Origin: Vulcaniibacterium gelatinicum
GTDB taxonomy: Bacteria; Pseudomonadota; Gammaproteobacteria; Xanthomonadales; Xanthomonadaceae
Length of the DNA: 64,000 nt
Direction: 5' to 3'
Assembly (NCBI RefSeq): GCF_008033445.1
Contig: NZ_VNKO01000007.1
Location: 1 to 64,000 of the forward strand
Each line of letters begins with the position of its first letter. Position 1 is the stretch's first letter. The notes under the pieces are model-generated. The model did not search any database, was not told the origin of the DNA, and worked only from the letters and a program-made list of their open reading frames with translations. The translations under genes were made by a program, and so were the position numbers. This document shows, piece after piece, positions 26,155 through 35,708 of the stretch.

Positions 26155-27078
26155 ATGCCCGCCATGCACGCCGCCGCCCTCGACCAGCTCCTGCTCCGCG
26201 ACCTGCCCGCCGCCAGCGGCGGCGACCGCGATGCCTACGGCCGCATCGTCGCCGCCTGCCAGAACGCGATCACCGCGATCGCGCTGGCGATCACCCGCGA
26301 CGTGCAGGCCAGCGAGGACATCGCCCAGGAGGCGTTCCTCAGCGCCTGGCAGAAGCTCAGGCGGCTGAACAACCCGGCCAGCTTCCTGCCGTGGCTGCGC
26401 CAGATCACGCGCAACCTCGCCCACGACCACCTGCGCGCGCGGCGCCACGAGGCCGCGCCGGCCGACGAGGCCGAAGCCGTGATCGCGGCCGCCGCCGACC
26501 CTGCGCCCACGCCGATGCAACGGCTGCTGGACGACGAACGGCAGCAGGCTGCGGCCGAGCTGATCTCGACCCTGCCCGACGAGAGCCGCGAGGTGCTGCT
26601 GCTGTACTACCGCGAGGGCCGCAGCTCGCAGCAGGTGGCGCTGCTGCTCGGCAGCGCCGGCAGCGTCGGCCTGGCCCTGGTGGCCGCGTTCGCCGGAATC
26701 TGGCTCGGCCTGCGCCGGCAGCTGCGCGGCGCGCTCGACGAGCGCGAGCGCATGGGCCTGGTGCGCAGCGCGGTGATCAACGCCCTGGCCACGGTCGGCT
26801 ATCTGCTCGCGATCCTGGTCATCACCCCCAGCACGCAAGGCTGGATCGCTCCGGTGCTGGCCACGCTCGCGTTCATGGCCATGGTGTTCTGGCAGTCGCT
26901 GGTGGTGCAACCGCGGGTGCTGGCCCGCCGGCATGCACTGGAAGCACAGCGTGATCCGGCGGCCGCCGCGCGCCGGCGCCGGCGCGAGCGGATCCAATGC
27001 TGGATCGGCGCCACCATCGGCCTGGTCTGCGGCCTGGGCGGGCTGATCGTCGGCCTGGTGTCCTCCGGCCGGATTTGA
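26155..27078 (+). CDS. ECF-sigma-like protein without the sigma4 recognition helix, joined to a membrane domain
   Basis: A 307-residue protein. Residues 1-90 are a convincing sigma-70 region 2 ([58 protein letters not shown]). The start of region 4 is present ([27 protein letters not shown]), but exactly where the recognition helix should begin, the sequence changes to [20 protein letters not shown]. It then continues with about four hydrophobic segments (for example [51 protein letters not shown]). This suggests an in-frame deletion in a sigma factor with a membrane tail. The start is ATG at MPAMHAA, or three codons later. Confidence 0.78.
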   Translation: MPAMHAAALDQLLLRDLPAASGGDRDAYGRIVAACQNAITAIALAITRDVQASEDIAQEAFLSAWQKLRRLNNPASFLPWLRQITRNLAHDHLRARRHEAAPADEAEAVIAAAADPAPTPMQRLLDDERQQAAAELISTLPDESREVLLLYYREGRSSQQVALLLGSAGSVGLALVAAFAGIWLGLRRQLRGALDERERMGLVRSAVINALATVGYLLAILVITPSTQGWIAPVLATLAFMAMVFWQSLVVQPRVLARRHALEAQRDPAAAARRRRRERIQCWIGATIGLVCGLGGLIVGLVSSGRI

Positions 27079-27112
27079 ACCCCTTCGGGCGGGCCCGCGC
27101 TATGCTCGGGCC

Positions 27113-27874
27113 ATGGGTGCACGTCCGGACAACACGAGCACGGCCGCCGGCGACGCGGAAGAGCTGCGTGTGTTCTACAGCGGCGAACATCCGTGCGGCT
27201 ACTGGCCCGCGCGGATCGCGCGCGACCTCGTCCTCGATCCGCGCGACCCGCGCCTGCGCGAGCACTACGCCCAGGCGCTGGCCTGGGGCTTCCGCCGTTC
27301 CGGCGACATCGTCTACCGCCCGCACTGTTTCGGCTGCCGCGCCTGCATCGCGGTGCGCATCCCGGTCGCGGAGTTCGTGCCGAACCGCAGCCAGCGCCGC
27401 TGCCTGCGCCGCAACGCCGACGTGGACATGCGCATCGTCCCCGCCGAGCGCAGCGACGAGCACCTGGCCCTGTACCGCCGCTACCTGCGCATCCGCCATC
27501 CCGGCGGCGGCATGGACGGCCACGGCGCGCCCGAATTCGACCAGTTCCTGATCGGCAGTTGGAGCGACGGCCGCTTCCTGGAAATGCGCGAACACGGCAG
27601 CCACCGCCTGCTGGGCGTGGCGATCACCGACCTGGTCGAGGACGCGCTGTCGGCGGTGTACACCTTCTACGACCCGGCCGAACGCGAACGCGGGCTGGGC
27701 ACCTTCGCGATCCTGCAGCAGGTCGCATGGGCGCGGCGCGACCACCGCCGCCACGTCTATCTCGGCTACTGGATCGCCGGCCATCCGAAGATGGACTACA
27801 AGCGCCGCTTCCAGCCGCTGGAGGCGTTCGACGGCCGCGGCTGGCGGCGGCTGCAGGCCGCCGACGACGCATGA
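27113..27874 (+). CDS. bpt: Aspartate/glutamate leucyltransferase (arginyltransferase family)
   Basis: A 253-residue aminoacyl-tRNA-protein transferase of the bacterial Bpt branch, which adds Leu to N-terminal Asp or Glu and routes proteins to ClpS/ClpAP. Features are [11 protein letters not shown] near the N-terminus, the conserved [28 protein letters not shown], and the GNAT-like C-terminal part with [18 protein letters not shown] and [20 protein letters not shown]. Length fits the family (about 240-250). The stop overlaps the next gene by ATGA. Confidence 0.92.
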   Translation: MGARPDNTSTAAGDAEELRVFYSGEHPCGYWPARIARDLVLDPRDPRLREHYAQALAWGFRRSGDIVYRPHCFGCRACIAVRIPVAEFVPNRSQRRCLRRNADVDMRIVPAERSDEHLALYRRYLRIRHPGGGMDGHGAPEFDQFLIGSWSDGRFLEMREHGSHRLLGVAITDLVEDALSAVYTFYDPAERERGLGTFAILQQVAWARRDHRRHVYLGYWIAGHPKMDYKRRFQPLEAFDGRGWRRLQAADDA

Positions 27875-29097
27875 GGCCGCCTTCGCTGGTCCGCCCTGCG
27901 ACGGCGCTCGCGGCGATCCTCGCGTTCGCGCTCGCCGGCTGCGTGCGCGTGCGCGTCCACGGCGATCCGGAGGCGGCGATGGCACCGGCGGCGTTGCGGG
28001 TGGCGACCTACAACACCTCGCTGTACGACGGGACGCCCGGCGGCCTGGTGCGCCGGCTCGAGGCCGGCGACGAACGCGCGCGCCGGATCGCGGCGGTGCT
28101 GCAGCGGGTGCGCCCCGACATCGTGCTGCTCAACGAGTTCGATTACGACGCCGAGGGCCGCGCGGCCACCCTGTTCCAGCGCGACTACCTGGCAGTCGCG
28201 CAGCCCGGCGGCGGCGCGCCGCTGCACTATCCCTACCGCTACCTCGCCCCGGTCAACACCGGCGTGGCGAGCGGGCTCGACCTGGACCGCGACGGCAGCG
28301 CCGGCGGCGCAGGCCGCCAGCACGGCGACGACGCCTGGGGCTACGGCCTGTTCCCCGGCCAGTACGGCATGCTGCTGCTCTCGCGCCATCCCATCGCCGC
28401 CGCGCAGGCGCGCACGTTCCGGCTGCTGAAGTGGAGCGCGCTGCCGGATGCGCGCCGGCCGCGCGATCCGGCCAGCGGTACGTGGTGGCACCCCGATGCG
28501 GTGTGGGCGCAACTGCGGCTGTCGTCGAAATCGCACTGGGACGTGCCGGTGGACACCCCGCACGGCCGCGTGCACGTGCTCGCCGCGCACCCCACCCCGC
28601 CGGTGTTCGACGGCCCGGAGGACCGCAACGGCGCGCGCAACCACGACGAGATCCGGCTCTGGGCCGAGTACCTCTCGCCCGGTGTGAAGCCCTGGCTGTG
28701 CGACGACGACGGCCGTTGCGGCGGGCTGCCCGCGCAGGCGCGCTTCGTGCTCGTGGGCGACCTCAACGCCGATCCGGACGACGGCGAGAGCGTGCCGGGC
28801 GCGATCGCGCAACTGCTCGCCCATCCGCGCGTGGACGCGCGCTTCGTGCCGCGCAGCGAGGGCGCGGTGCAGCAGGCCGCGGCCTACGGCCTGCCGCGCA
28901 AGGGCGACGTGGCCAGCCACACCGGCGACTTCGGCCCGCAGACCGGCACCCTGCGCCTGGACTACGTGCTGCCCTCGCGCGGCTGGCGGGTGCTGGACGG
29001 CGGGGTGTACTGGCCGGTGCCGGGCACGCTCGCGGACGACCCGACCACGGCTTCGGACCACCGCCTGGTGTGGCTCGACCTCGCCGCGGAGCCCTGA
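27871..29097 (+). CDS. Lipoprotein of the endonuclease/exonuclease/phosphatase (EEP) family
   Basis: A 408-residue exported protein. The signal peptide ends in a lipobox (FALAGC, Cys23 or so), predicting an outer or inner membrane lipoprotein. The EEP fold is shown by [25 protein letters not shown] (metal-binding Glu), [25 protein letters not shown] (catalytic Asp/Asn) and [11 protein letters not shown] (terminal Asp-His). It is likely a phosphodiesterase or nuclease acting outside the cytoplasm. It is translationally coupled to bpt and abuts the following convergent gene with no gap between the stop codons. Confidence 0.85.
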   Translation: MRPPSLVRPATALAAILAFALAGCVRVRVHGDPEAAMAPAALRVATYNTSLYDGTPGGLVRRLEAGDERARRIAAVLQRVRPDIVLLNEFDYDAEGRAATLFQRDYLAVAQPGGGAPLHYPYRYLAPVNTGVASGLDLDRDGSAGGAGRQHGDDAWGYGLFPGQYGMLLLSRHPIAAAQARTFRLLKWSALPDARRPRDPASGTWWHPDAVWAQLRLSSKSHWDVPVDTPHGRVHVLAAHPTPPVFDGPEDRNGARNHDEIRLWAEYLSPGVKPWLCDDDGRCGGLPAQARFVLVGDLNADPDDGESVPGAIAQLLAHPRVDARFVPRSEGAVQQAAAYGLPRKGDVASHTGDFGPQTGTLRLDYVLPSRGWRVLDGGVYWPVPGTLADDPTTASDHRLVWLDLAAEP

Positions 29098-29469
29098 TCA
29101 GCCTTCCGGCTCGTCGCTCGGCTTGATGCCCCGCGCCGGCGGCACCGGCGCCGGCTCCGCATCGCCCGCGGCCGAGGCCCCGAAGGCCAGCGAGGGCGTG
29201 TCGCGGATGAAGCCGAACACCCCGTCGCTGCGCGCCGACACCACCATCCGGATCATGTTGGTGGGCACCATCAGCTCGAGCGCGATCTCGCGCCCGTCCG
29301 GGGTGCGGCCCTCGAGGATCAGCTCGGCCAGCGGGCCGCCGGCGTCCACCTCGGCGCACAGCAGGTGCGGGCCGGCCGGGCCGTCGCTGAGGTAGGGCCG
29401 GATCGCCTCGCCCAGCACCTCCAGCGCCTGCGGGAAGAAGAACACCGCATAGCCGCGCGCTTCGTTCAT
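29098..29469 (-). CDS. Small conserved protein of unknown function next to purT
   Basis: A 123-residue soluble protein, beginning MNEARGYAVFFFPQALEVLG and ending in a low-complexity Pro/Ala tail (AEPAPVPPARGIKPSDEPEG). The core (LLCAEVDAGGPLAELILEGR, IALELMVPTNMIRMVVSARS) looks like a compact alpha/beta domain. No motif is recognised. GGGAG stands a few bases upstream of the ATG. It follows purT by 26 bases on the same strand and is probably co-transcribed. Confidence 0.72.
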   Translation of the reverse strand: MNEARGYAVFFFPQALEVLGEAIRPYLSDGPAGPHLLCAEVDAGGPLAELILEGRTPDGREIALELMVPTNMIRMVVSARSDGVFGFIRDTPSLAFGASAAGDAEPAPVPPARGIKPSDEPEG

Positions 29470-29495
29470 CGTCCGCTCCCTCTGCGAGCCGTTGC

Positions 29496-30710
29496 CTACC
29501 TTAGCGCGATCTGCAGCGCGGCCGCGGCCTCGCGCGCCCGCGCCCGCGCCGTCTCGATGTCGTCCGCGCGCGCCAGGGTCACGCCGACGCGGCGGTGGCC
29601 CTCCACGCGCGGCTTGCCGAACAGGCGCAGCGCGGTGTCGGGCTGCTGCAGTGCGGCCTCCACGTTGCCGAACACCGGCACGCCGTGGCCGTGCGCCAGC
29701 ACCGCGCACGAGGCCGACGGCCCGAGCTGGCGGATCCGGCCGCGTTCATCCGCGGGAATCGGCAGGCCGAGGATCGCGCGCGCGTGCAGCGCGAACTCGG
29801 ACAGATCCTGCGAGGCCAGCGTGACCAGGCCGGTGTCGTGCGGGCGCGGCGAGACCTCGCTGAACCACACCTGGTCGCCCTTGACGAACAGTTCGACGCC
29901 GAACACGCCCCAGCCGCCGAGGTCGTCGGTGACCGCGCGCGCGATCTCCTCCGAACGGCGCAGCGCGGCCGGGCTCATCGGCTGCGGCTGCCAGCTCTCG
30001 CGGTAGTCGCCGTCCTTCTGCAGGTGCCCGATCGGGTCGCAGAAGCTGGTGCCGCCGGCGTGGCGCACGGTGAGCAGGGTGATCTCGTAATCGAAATCAA
30101 TGAACCCTTCGACGATCACCCGTCCGCGCCCGGCGCGGCCGCCGGTCTGCGCGTAGTCCCACGCGGCGTCCACCTCGTCCTCGCGGCGCACCAGGCTCTG
30201 GCCCTTGCCGGAGGAGGACATCACCGGCTTGACCACGCACGGCAGGCCGAGCGCACGCACCGCCTCGCGGTAGTCCTCGAGCGTGTCCACGAAACGGTAA
30301 GGCGAAGTCGGCAGGCCCAGCGTCTCCGCGGCCAGCCGGCGGATGCCCTCGCGGTCCATGGTCAGGCGCGCCGCGCGCGCGGTCGGGATGATGCGGGTCG
30401 GCGCGCCGGTGCGAGCGTATTCCTGCTCCAGTTCCACCAGCGTCTGGGTGTGGATCGCCTCGATCTCCGGCACGATCAGGTGCGGCCGCTCGCGCACCAC
30501 CAGGGCGCGGATCGCCTCGCCGTCGAGCATGTCGAGCACGTGGCTGCGGTGCGCCACCTGCATCGCCGGCGCGTCCGCGTAACGGTCGGCCGCGATCATC
30601 TCCACGCCGAAGCGCTGCAGCTCCAGCGCGACTTCCTTGCCGAGTTCGCCCGAACCGAGCAGGAGCACGCGGGTGGCGTGCGGGGACAGCGGCGTACCGA
30701 TCGTGACCAT
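29496..30710 (-). CDS. purT: Formate-dependent GAR transformylase PurT
   Basis: A 404-residue ATP-grasp enzyme that converts GAR, formate and ATP to formyl-GAR in purine synthesis. Diagnostic parts are [49 protein letters not shown] in the ATP-grasp domain and [18 protein letters not shown] near the metal and nucleotide site. The length is close to E. coli PurT (392). It is divergent from a lipoprotein gene across 61 bases. Confidence 0.96.
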   Translation of the reverse strand: MVTIGTPLSPHATRVLLLGSGELGKEVALELQRFGVEMIAADRYADAPAMQVAHRSHVLDMLDGEAIRALVVRERPHLIVPEIEAIHTQTLVELEQEYARTGAPTRIIPTARAARLTMDREGIRRLAAETLGLPTSPYRFVDTLEDYREAVRALGLPCVVKPVMSSSGKGQSLVRREDEVDAAWDYAQTGGRAGRGRVIVEGFIDFDYEITLLTVRHAGGTSFCDPIGHLQKDGDYRESWQPQPMSPAALRRSEEIARAVTDDLGGWGVFGVELFVKGDQVWFSEVSPRPHDTGLVTLASQDLSEFALHARAILGLPIPADERGRIRQLGPSASCAVLAHGHGVPVFGNVEAALQQPDTALRLFGKPRVEGHRRVGVTLARADDIETARARAREAAAALQIALR

Positions 30711-30771
30711 GGCGGTGCAGGAAAAAGGCGGGCGCGTAGTCTACCCGCGGCGCGCATGCGATCCTTCGCCC

Positions 30772-31686
30772 ATGCCGTTGCGCTGCATCCTCGTCCTCCT
30801 GTTCGCCCTGGGCCTGGCCGCCTGCGCCGGCGAATCCGCGCCGGAACCCAGGCTCTCCGGCCTGATCCTCGACGCCGAACTCGACGAGGTCAGCGGCCTG
30901 GCGCCCTCGCGCCACCATGCCGACACGTTGTGGGTGATCGAGGACGGCGGCAACGGCGCGGTGCTGCACGCGGTCGGCCGCCGCGGCGGCCGGCGCGCCA
31001 GCCTGCGCCTGGAGGGCGTGGCCAACACCGACTGGGAGGACCTGGCGCGCTTCGACCGCGACGGCCGTTCGTACCTGCTGGTCGCCGACGTCGGCGACAA
31101 CGGCGGCCTGCGCCGCACCCTGCAGCTGCACGCGGTGGTGGAACCGCTCGCGCTCGAGGACGGCGGCCGGCTGCGCCCGGCCTGGTCGCTGGCGTTCCGC
31201 TGGCCCGACGGCCCGCGCGACTGCGAGGCGATGGCGGTGGACGCCGAGCGCGGCCAGGTGCTGCTGATCTCCAAACGCCGCCGGCCGCCGGAGCTGTTCG
31301 TGCTGCCGCTGCGTCCGCACGGCCCGGCCGTGCTCACCGCACGCCGCATCGCTCGCCTCGGCGGCCTGCCCGCGCCCGACCCGGTGCTGCTGCGCGAGGC
31401 GCCCACGCGGGCCCGCACCCAGGCCCAGGTCACCGCAGCCGACCTCAGCCCGGACGGCCGCACCCTGGCCGTGCTCACCTACCGCCACGTGGTGCTCTAC
31501 GCCCGCGCCCCCGGCCAGCCCTGGGCGGCCGCGGTGCGCGCTCCGGTCGCGGTCCACCCCCTGCCCGGCTGGATGCACCAGGCCGAGGCCCTGGCCTGGG
31601 CCCGCAACGGCCGTGGCGTGTACGTGACCGGAGAGTTCAGCCCGGCACCGCTGCTGTACCTGGCCCTGCCCAAGCGCAAGTCCTGA
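30772..31686 (+). CDS. Predicted lipoprotein with possible beta-propeller domain
   Basis: A 304-residue protein. The signal sequence has the lipobox LAAC (Cys near residue 18). The mature region contains recurring short blocks (LDEVSGLAPSRHHADTLWVI, YLLVADVGDNGG, DCEAMAVDAERGQVLLIS, VTAADLSPDGRTLAVLTY) that resemble blades of a beta-propeller; this is a visual impression. The function is unknown. The gene is monocistronic to judge from the following promoter and operator region. Confidence 0.75.
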   Translation: MPLRCILVLLFALGLAACAGESAPEPRLSGLILDAELDEVSGLAPSRHHADTLWVIEDGGNGAVLHAVGRRGGRRASLRLEGVANTDWEDLARFDRDGRSYLLVADVGDNGGLRRTLQLHAVVEPLALEDGGRLRPAWSLAFRWPDGPRDCEAMAVDAERGQVLLISKRRRPPELFVLPLRPHGPAVLTARRIARLGGLPAPDPVLLREAPTRARTQAQVTAADLSPDGRTLAVLTYRHVVLYARAPGQPWAAAVRAPVAVHPLPGWMHQAEALAWARNGRGVYVTGEFSPAPLLYLALPKRKS

Positions 31687-31720
31687 GTCCTCCCGGCGCG
31701 CGATCGCCGACGGGTGGCGC

Positions 31721-31749
31721 TTGCCTGACAGATATCATTTTGATATCAA
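31721..31749 (+). promoter_or_regulatory. Promoter with palindromic operator for the SPFH module
   Basis: TTGCCT (31721-31726) and TATCAA (31744-31749) form a -35/-10 pair with 17-base spacing. A perfect inverted repeat, GATATCA-TTT-TGATATC (31731-31747), fills the spacer and overlaps the -10. The AT-rich block is striking in this GC-rich genome. A repressor bound here would block RNA polymerase; the ribbon-helix-helix gene of the same unit is the obvious candidate. Confidence 0.65.
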
Positions 31750-31782
31750 TTTGTCTCCAGCCTCACGGTACAGGTCACGGCC

Positions 31783-32646
31783 ATGAAAGAGAACCCGATC
31801 CGTTCCCTCCCCGGCATCCCGATGCTGCTCCTGCTGCTGCTCGCCATCCTCGCCGGGGCCTGGGGCATCTACCTCGGCACGCGCGCCGACAGCGCGGGCA
31901 TGACGGTGTCCGCCCTGCTGTTCACGTTCCTGGCCTTCTTCCTCGTGTTCGGCCTGTACATGGTCGAACCCAACCAGGCCGCCGTGCTCAACCTGTTCGG
32001 CAAGTACGTCGGCACGGTCAAGGAACAGGGCCTGCGCTGGAACAACCCCTTCTACGGCAAGAAGAAGGTCTCCCTGCGCGTGCGCAACTTCGAGAGCGGC
32101 AAGCTCAAGGTCAACGACCGCGACGGCAGCCCGATCGAGATCGCCGCGGTGATCGTGTGGAAGGTGGTGGACTCGGCCGAGGCCGTCTACAACGTGGACG
32201 ACTACGAGAGCTACGTGCACGTGCAGTCCGAGGCCGCGGTGCGGGCGATGGCCAGCAGCTACCCGTACGACCAGCACGAGGAAGGCGAGGTCTCGCTGCG
32301 CAGCCACCCCGGCGAGGTCAGCCAGCACCTCAAGGAACAGCTCGACGAGCGCCTCACCCAGGCCGGCGTGGACGTGCTCGAGGCGCGCATCAGCCACCTC
32401 GCCTACGCGCCGGAGATCGCCCAGGCGATGCTGCAGCGCCAGCAGGCCAACGCGATCATCGCCGCGCGCACGCGGATCGTCGCCGGCGCGGTGGGCATGG
32501 TCGAGATGGCGCTGGCGGAGCTGGAGAAGACCGGCACCGTCCGGCTCGACGAGGAGCGCAAGGCGCACATGGTGAGCAACCTGCTGGTGGTGCTGTGCAG
32601 CGAGCGCGCCACCCAGCCGATCGTCAACGCCGGCACCCTGTACTGA
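31783..32646 (+). CDS. SPFH/band-7 domain membrane protein
   Basis: A 287-residue protein with two closely spaced membrane segments ([20 protein letters not shown] and [19 protein letters not shown]), followed by a band-7 domain ([52 protein letters not shown]) and a C-terminal helical region ([24 protein letters not shown]-like [20 protein letters not shown]). It probably assembles into membrane microdomain scaffolds, as flotillin-like proteins do. It is followed by a DNA-binding protein gene 21 bases later; this pairing recurs in other bacteria as far as I recall. Confidence 0.87.
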   Translation: MKENPIRSLPGIPMLLLLLLAILAGAWGIYLGTRADSAGMTVSALLFTFLAFFLVFGLYMVEPNQAAVLNLFGKYVGTVKEQGLRWNNPFYGKKKVSLRVRNFESGKLKVNDRDGSPIEIAAVIVWKVVDSAEAVYNVDDYESYVHVQSEAAVRAMASSYPYDQHEEGEVSLRSHPGEVSQHLKEQLDERLTQAGVDVLEARISHLAYAPEIAQAMLQRQQANAIIAARTRIVAGAVGMVEMALAELEKTGTVRLDEERKAHMVSNLLVVLCSERATQPIVNAGTLY

Positions 32647-32667
32647 CCGACGCGACCCGGGCCGCCC

Positions 32668-32859
32668 GTGAGCGAGAAGAAAGCCTTTCCGCTGCGCATC
32701 AACGCCGAGATCCTGGCGGCCACGCAGCGCTGGGCCGACGACGAGCTGCGCAGCCTCAACGCCCAGATCGAGTACGTGCTGCGCGAGGCGCTGCGCAAGG
32801 CGGGGCGGCTGCCGAAGCCGGGCGCCCCGCCGTCCGGGCAGGACGGCGAACCGGGATGA
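32668..32859 (+). CDS. Ribbon-helix-helix (Arc-like) DNA-binding protein
   Basis: A 63-residue protein with the Arc/MetJ pattern: an N-terminal beta strand (KKAFPLRIN) followed by two helices ([35 protein letters not shown]). It should dimerise and bind a palindromic operator. The start is GTG. It is likely the regulator of its own operon through the GATATCA palindrome upstream of the SPFH gene. The stop overlaps an in-frame ATG of the next gene (ATGA). Confidence 0.83.
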   Translation: MSEKKAFPLRINAEILAATQRWADDELRSLNAQIEYVLREALRKAGRLPKPGAPPSGQDGEPG

Positions 32860-32891
32860 CCGCGCGCCGGGGCGCGGGTAACCTGCGCGGC

Positions 32892-33689
32892 ATGCGCGTC
32901 CGCCCCCGCCTGCTGGTCAATACCCCGACGATCGAACTGTGGCCGGCCTGGCTGCTGCGTGCGCGCGCCAACCGCGACGCACGCCTGCTCGCGCGCGCCC
33001 GCTACGTGCTGCGGCGCAAACATGGCGGCCGCTACCTGGCCGCGGAGTGCGACGGCGCGCTGGTGCCGATGGTGCCCGAGCTGGCGCGCGAGCCCGGCAT
33101 CGCCGACGCGCTGCGCGCGCTGGCCGCGCATCCGCCGCACGCGCGGCCGGGCATGGACACGGCCCGCCCGCTGCCGGTGGACCGCCTGCGCGAACGCCTG
33201 CACGCGCTCGGCCTGGACGAAAGCTACGCCGAACGCACCGGCCTGCCGCTGGTGCCGGAGCCGGACTGGCTGCAACTGGCCGGGTTCGACCGCTATTGCC
33301 GGCCGTTGTGGCTGCTGGCGCGGGCCGCGCGCGCCTGGAACGCGATGCAGGCCGCGGCCCTGCGCGAGGGCGTGGTGCTCGAGGCGATCTCCGGCTGGCG
33401 CAGCCACGACTACCAGCTCGGCATCTTCGAACGCAAGCGCGCGCGCGGGCTGAGCGTGGCCGAGATCCTGGCGGTCAACGCCGCGCCCGGCTATTCCGAA
33501 CACCATTCCGGCCGCGCGCTCGACATCGGCACGCCGGACGAGCCGCCGGCCGAGGAATCGTTCGAGCGCACCGACGCCTTCGCCTGGCTGCGCGGCAACG
33601 CGCACGCGTTCGGCTTCGTCATGAGCTACCCGCGCGACAACCCGCACGGCATCGTGTACGAGCCCTGGCACTGGTGCCACCGCGGCTGA
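32892..33689 (+). CDS. D-alanyl-D-alanine carboxypeptidase, M15B (VanY-like)
   Basis: A 265-residue zinc peptidase that trims D-Ala from peptidoglycan stems. The zinc ligands are in [13 protein letters not shown] (S-x-H-x2-G-x-A-x-D, about 201-212) and EPWHW (about 257-261), and [16 protein letters not shown] is the substrate-binding part. No clear signal peptide is seen in this frame, which is unusual for an enzyme acting on the wall. The ATG used (MRVRPRLLV) is 32 bases after the RHH stop; an ATG 36 bases earlier would overlap that stop by ATGA. Confidence 0.85.
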   Translation: MRVRPRLLVNTPTIELWPAWLLRARANRDARLLARARYVLRRKHGGRYLAAECDGALVPMVPELAREPGIADALRALAAHPPHARPGMDTARPLPVDRLRERLHALGLDESYAERTGLPLVPEPDWLQLAGFDRYCRPLWLLARAARAWNAMQAAALREGVVLEAISGWRSHDYQLGIFERKRARGLSVAEILAVNAAPGYSEHHSGRALDIGTPDEPPAEESFERTDAFAWLRGNAHAFGFVMSYPRDNPHGIVYEPWHWCHRG

Positions 33690-33764
33690 ACGCCGCGCGG
33701 CAGCCGTTCAGCCGCGGCCCCTGGCCCGGGCCAGCCGCAGAATCCGTAATGCGGTAGCGACCGC

Positions 33765-35705
33765 ATGAAATTCCGCACCGACATCCAGGCCCTGCGCGGC
33801 ATCGCCGTGCTGCTGGTGATCCTGCAGCACGCGCAGGCGCGCTGGCTGCCGGGCGGCTACCTGGGCGTGGACGTGTTCTACGTGATCTCGGGCTTCCTGA
33901 TCACGGGCATGGTCCGCGACGGGCTGGCGCAAGGCCGCTTCCGCTTCGGCGAGTTCTACTTCCGCCGCGCCAAGCGCCTGCTGCCGGCGGCCTACGTCAC
34001 CTTCCTGCTGACCGCGGTCGCGGCGGTGTTCCTGCTCGATGCGCGCGAATGGCGCGACTTCGCCGCCCAGCTCGCCGGAGCGGTGACCTTCACCGCCAAC
34101 TTCGTGCTGCTCGGGCAGACCGGCTATTTCGAGGGCGCGGCCGGGCTCAAGCCGCTGCTGCACACCTGGTCGCTCGCGGTCGAGGAGCAGTACTACCTGC
34201 TGCTGCCGGCGGCGCTGGCGTTCACGCCGCGGCGCTGGTGGGTGCCGGGCACGGTCGCGGTGTTCGCCGCGAGCCTGGCGCTGGCCCTGGTCTGGGCGCG
34301 GACCTGGCCGGAAGCCGGGTTCTACCTGCTGCCGGCGCGCGCCTGGGAGCTGGCGATCGGTTCGCTGGTCGCGTTCGCGCCGCAGGCGGCGCTGCAACGC
34401 ACGCGCGCGGTGCGCTGGCTGTTTCCGCCGGCACTCGCCCTGCTGGTGCTGGTGCCGCTGTTCCCGCTGCCGGGCCATTCGCCGCTGAACGCGCTGGCGG
34501 TGTGCCTGGCCACGGCGGTGGTGATCCTGCGCGCGCATGCCGGCTTCGCCGCCTGGCGCGCGACCGGCTGGCTGGCGCGGGTGGGCGATGCGTCCTACTC
34601 GCTGTACCTGGTGCACTGGCCGGTGTTCGCGTTCCTGCACAACGTGTACGTCGGCGATCCTGCGCTCGGCGAGCCGTCGTTCGCGGTTCGCGCCGGCTGT
34701 GTGCTGCTGGCGATCGCGCTCGGCTTCCTGCTGCACGCGCTGGTGGAACAGCCGGTGCGCCGCGCGCGGCTGCGGCCGAGCCGGCGCCTGGTCGGGGCCA
34801 CGCTGGCGACTTCGCTGGTGCTGGCGGCTGCGCCGCTGGCGCTCGGCGCGCACCTGCGTGCGGACGCGCGCGGCGCGGCGGCGATCGACCGCGCCGACAA
34901 CGTCGGCTTCAGCCCGGACTGCGAGTTCTACCGCGGGTTCGAGCCGCTGCCGGCCTGCCGCAACGTGGCGGCGCCGCGGATCATGGTCTGGGGCGACTCG
35001 TTCGCGATGCACCTGGTGCCGGCCATCGCCGCCAGCACCGACGCCGGCGTGCTGCAGGCGACCAAGAGCTCGTGCGGGCCGCTGCTCGGCATCGCGCAGT
35101 GGTCGGACAGCTTCCCGCGCGCCTACGCCGGCAACTGCCTGGCGTTCAACCGCTCGGTGCTGGACTACCTGGCGCGCACGCCGACGGTCGAGACGGTGGT
35201 GTTGTCCAGTCCGTTCTACCCGTACATCGACGCGGAAAACCGCCGCCTGCTGCGGGAAACGCCGCACGGCCCGCGCGACGCCACGCCCTCGCCGGAGCTG
35301 GCCGTGGCCGCGATGCGCGACACCGTGCGTGCGCTGCGCCGGCTCGGCAAGCGGGTGGTGGTGGTGGCGCCGCCGCCGAGCGACGGGGCCGACTACACCC
35401 ACTGCCTGGAGCGGCGCCTGGCCGGGCGCACCCTGTACCGGCGCATGGGCGTCACGTGCGACATCCCCCTGGCCTCCTACCACGCCAGCAAGGCGCGCAC
35501 GCTCGCCCTGCTCAAACGGATCGCGCGCGAGGCCGACGTGGCGGTGGTGTCCTTCGACGCCCTGCTGTGCGATGCGCAGCGCTGCGCGACCATGCTCCAG
35601 GGGCGGCCGATCTACCGCGACGAGGGCCACTTCTCGACCGAGGGCGCGCGCATCGTCGGCCGCGCGATGCAGCTGGGGCGGGTCGTGGAGGCGCGGGCGC
35701 GCTGA
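33765..35705 (+). CDS. O-acyltransferase (OafA/YrhL type) with SGNH domain
   Basis: A 646-residue two-domain membrane enzyme that transfers acyl groups to cell-surface polysaccharide or lipid. The N-terminal acyltransferase-3 domain (about ten membrane helices) has RTDIQALRGIAVLLVILQHA (catalytic His near 22 in LQHA), YLGVDVFYVISGFLITG and HTWSLAVEEQYYLLLP. The C-terminal periplasmic domain has GDSFAMHLVP (block I Ser) and DEGHFSTEGARIVG (Asp-His), giving a complete SGNH hydrolase-type triad. The acceptor is unknown. It converges with alkA across 3 bases. Confidence 0.9.
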   Translation: MKFRTDIQALRGIAVLLVILQHAQARWLPGGYLGVDVFYVISGFLITGMVRDGLAQGRFRFGEFYFRRAKRLLPAAYVTFLLTAVAAVFLLDAREWRDFAAQLAGAVTFTANFVLLGQTGYFEGAAGLKPLLHTWSLAVEEQYYLLLPAALAFTPRRWWVPGTVAVFAASLALALVWARTWPEAGFYLLPARAWELAIGSLVAFAPQAALQRTRAVRWLFPPALALLVLVPLFPLPGHSPLNALAVCLATAVVILRAHAGFAAWRATGWLARVGDASYSLYLVHWPVFAFLHNVYVGDPALGEPSFAVRAGCVLLAIALGFLLHALVEQPVRRARLRPSRRLVGATLATSLVLAAAPLALGAHLRADARGAAAIDRADNVGFSPDCEFYRGFEPLPACRNVAAPRIMVWGDSFAMHLVPAIAASTDAGVLQATKSSCGPLLGIAQWSDSFPRAYAGNCLAFNRSVLDYLARTPTVETVVLSSPFYPYIDAENRRLLRETPHGPRDATPSPELAVAAMRDTVRALRRLGKRVVVVAPPPSDGADYTHCLERRLAGRTLYRRMGVTCDIPLASYHASKARTLALLKRIAREADVAVVSFDALLCDAQRCATMLQGRPIYRDEGHFSTEGARIVGRAMQLGRVVEARAR

Positions 35706-35708
35706 CGC

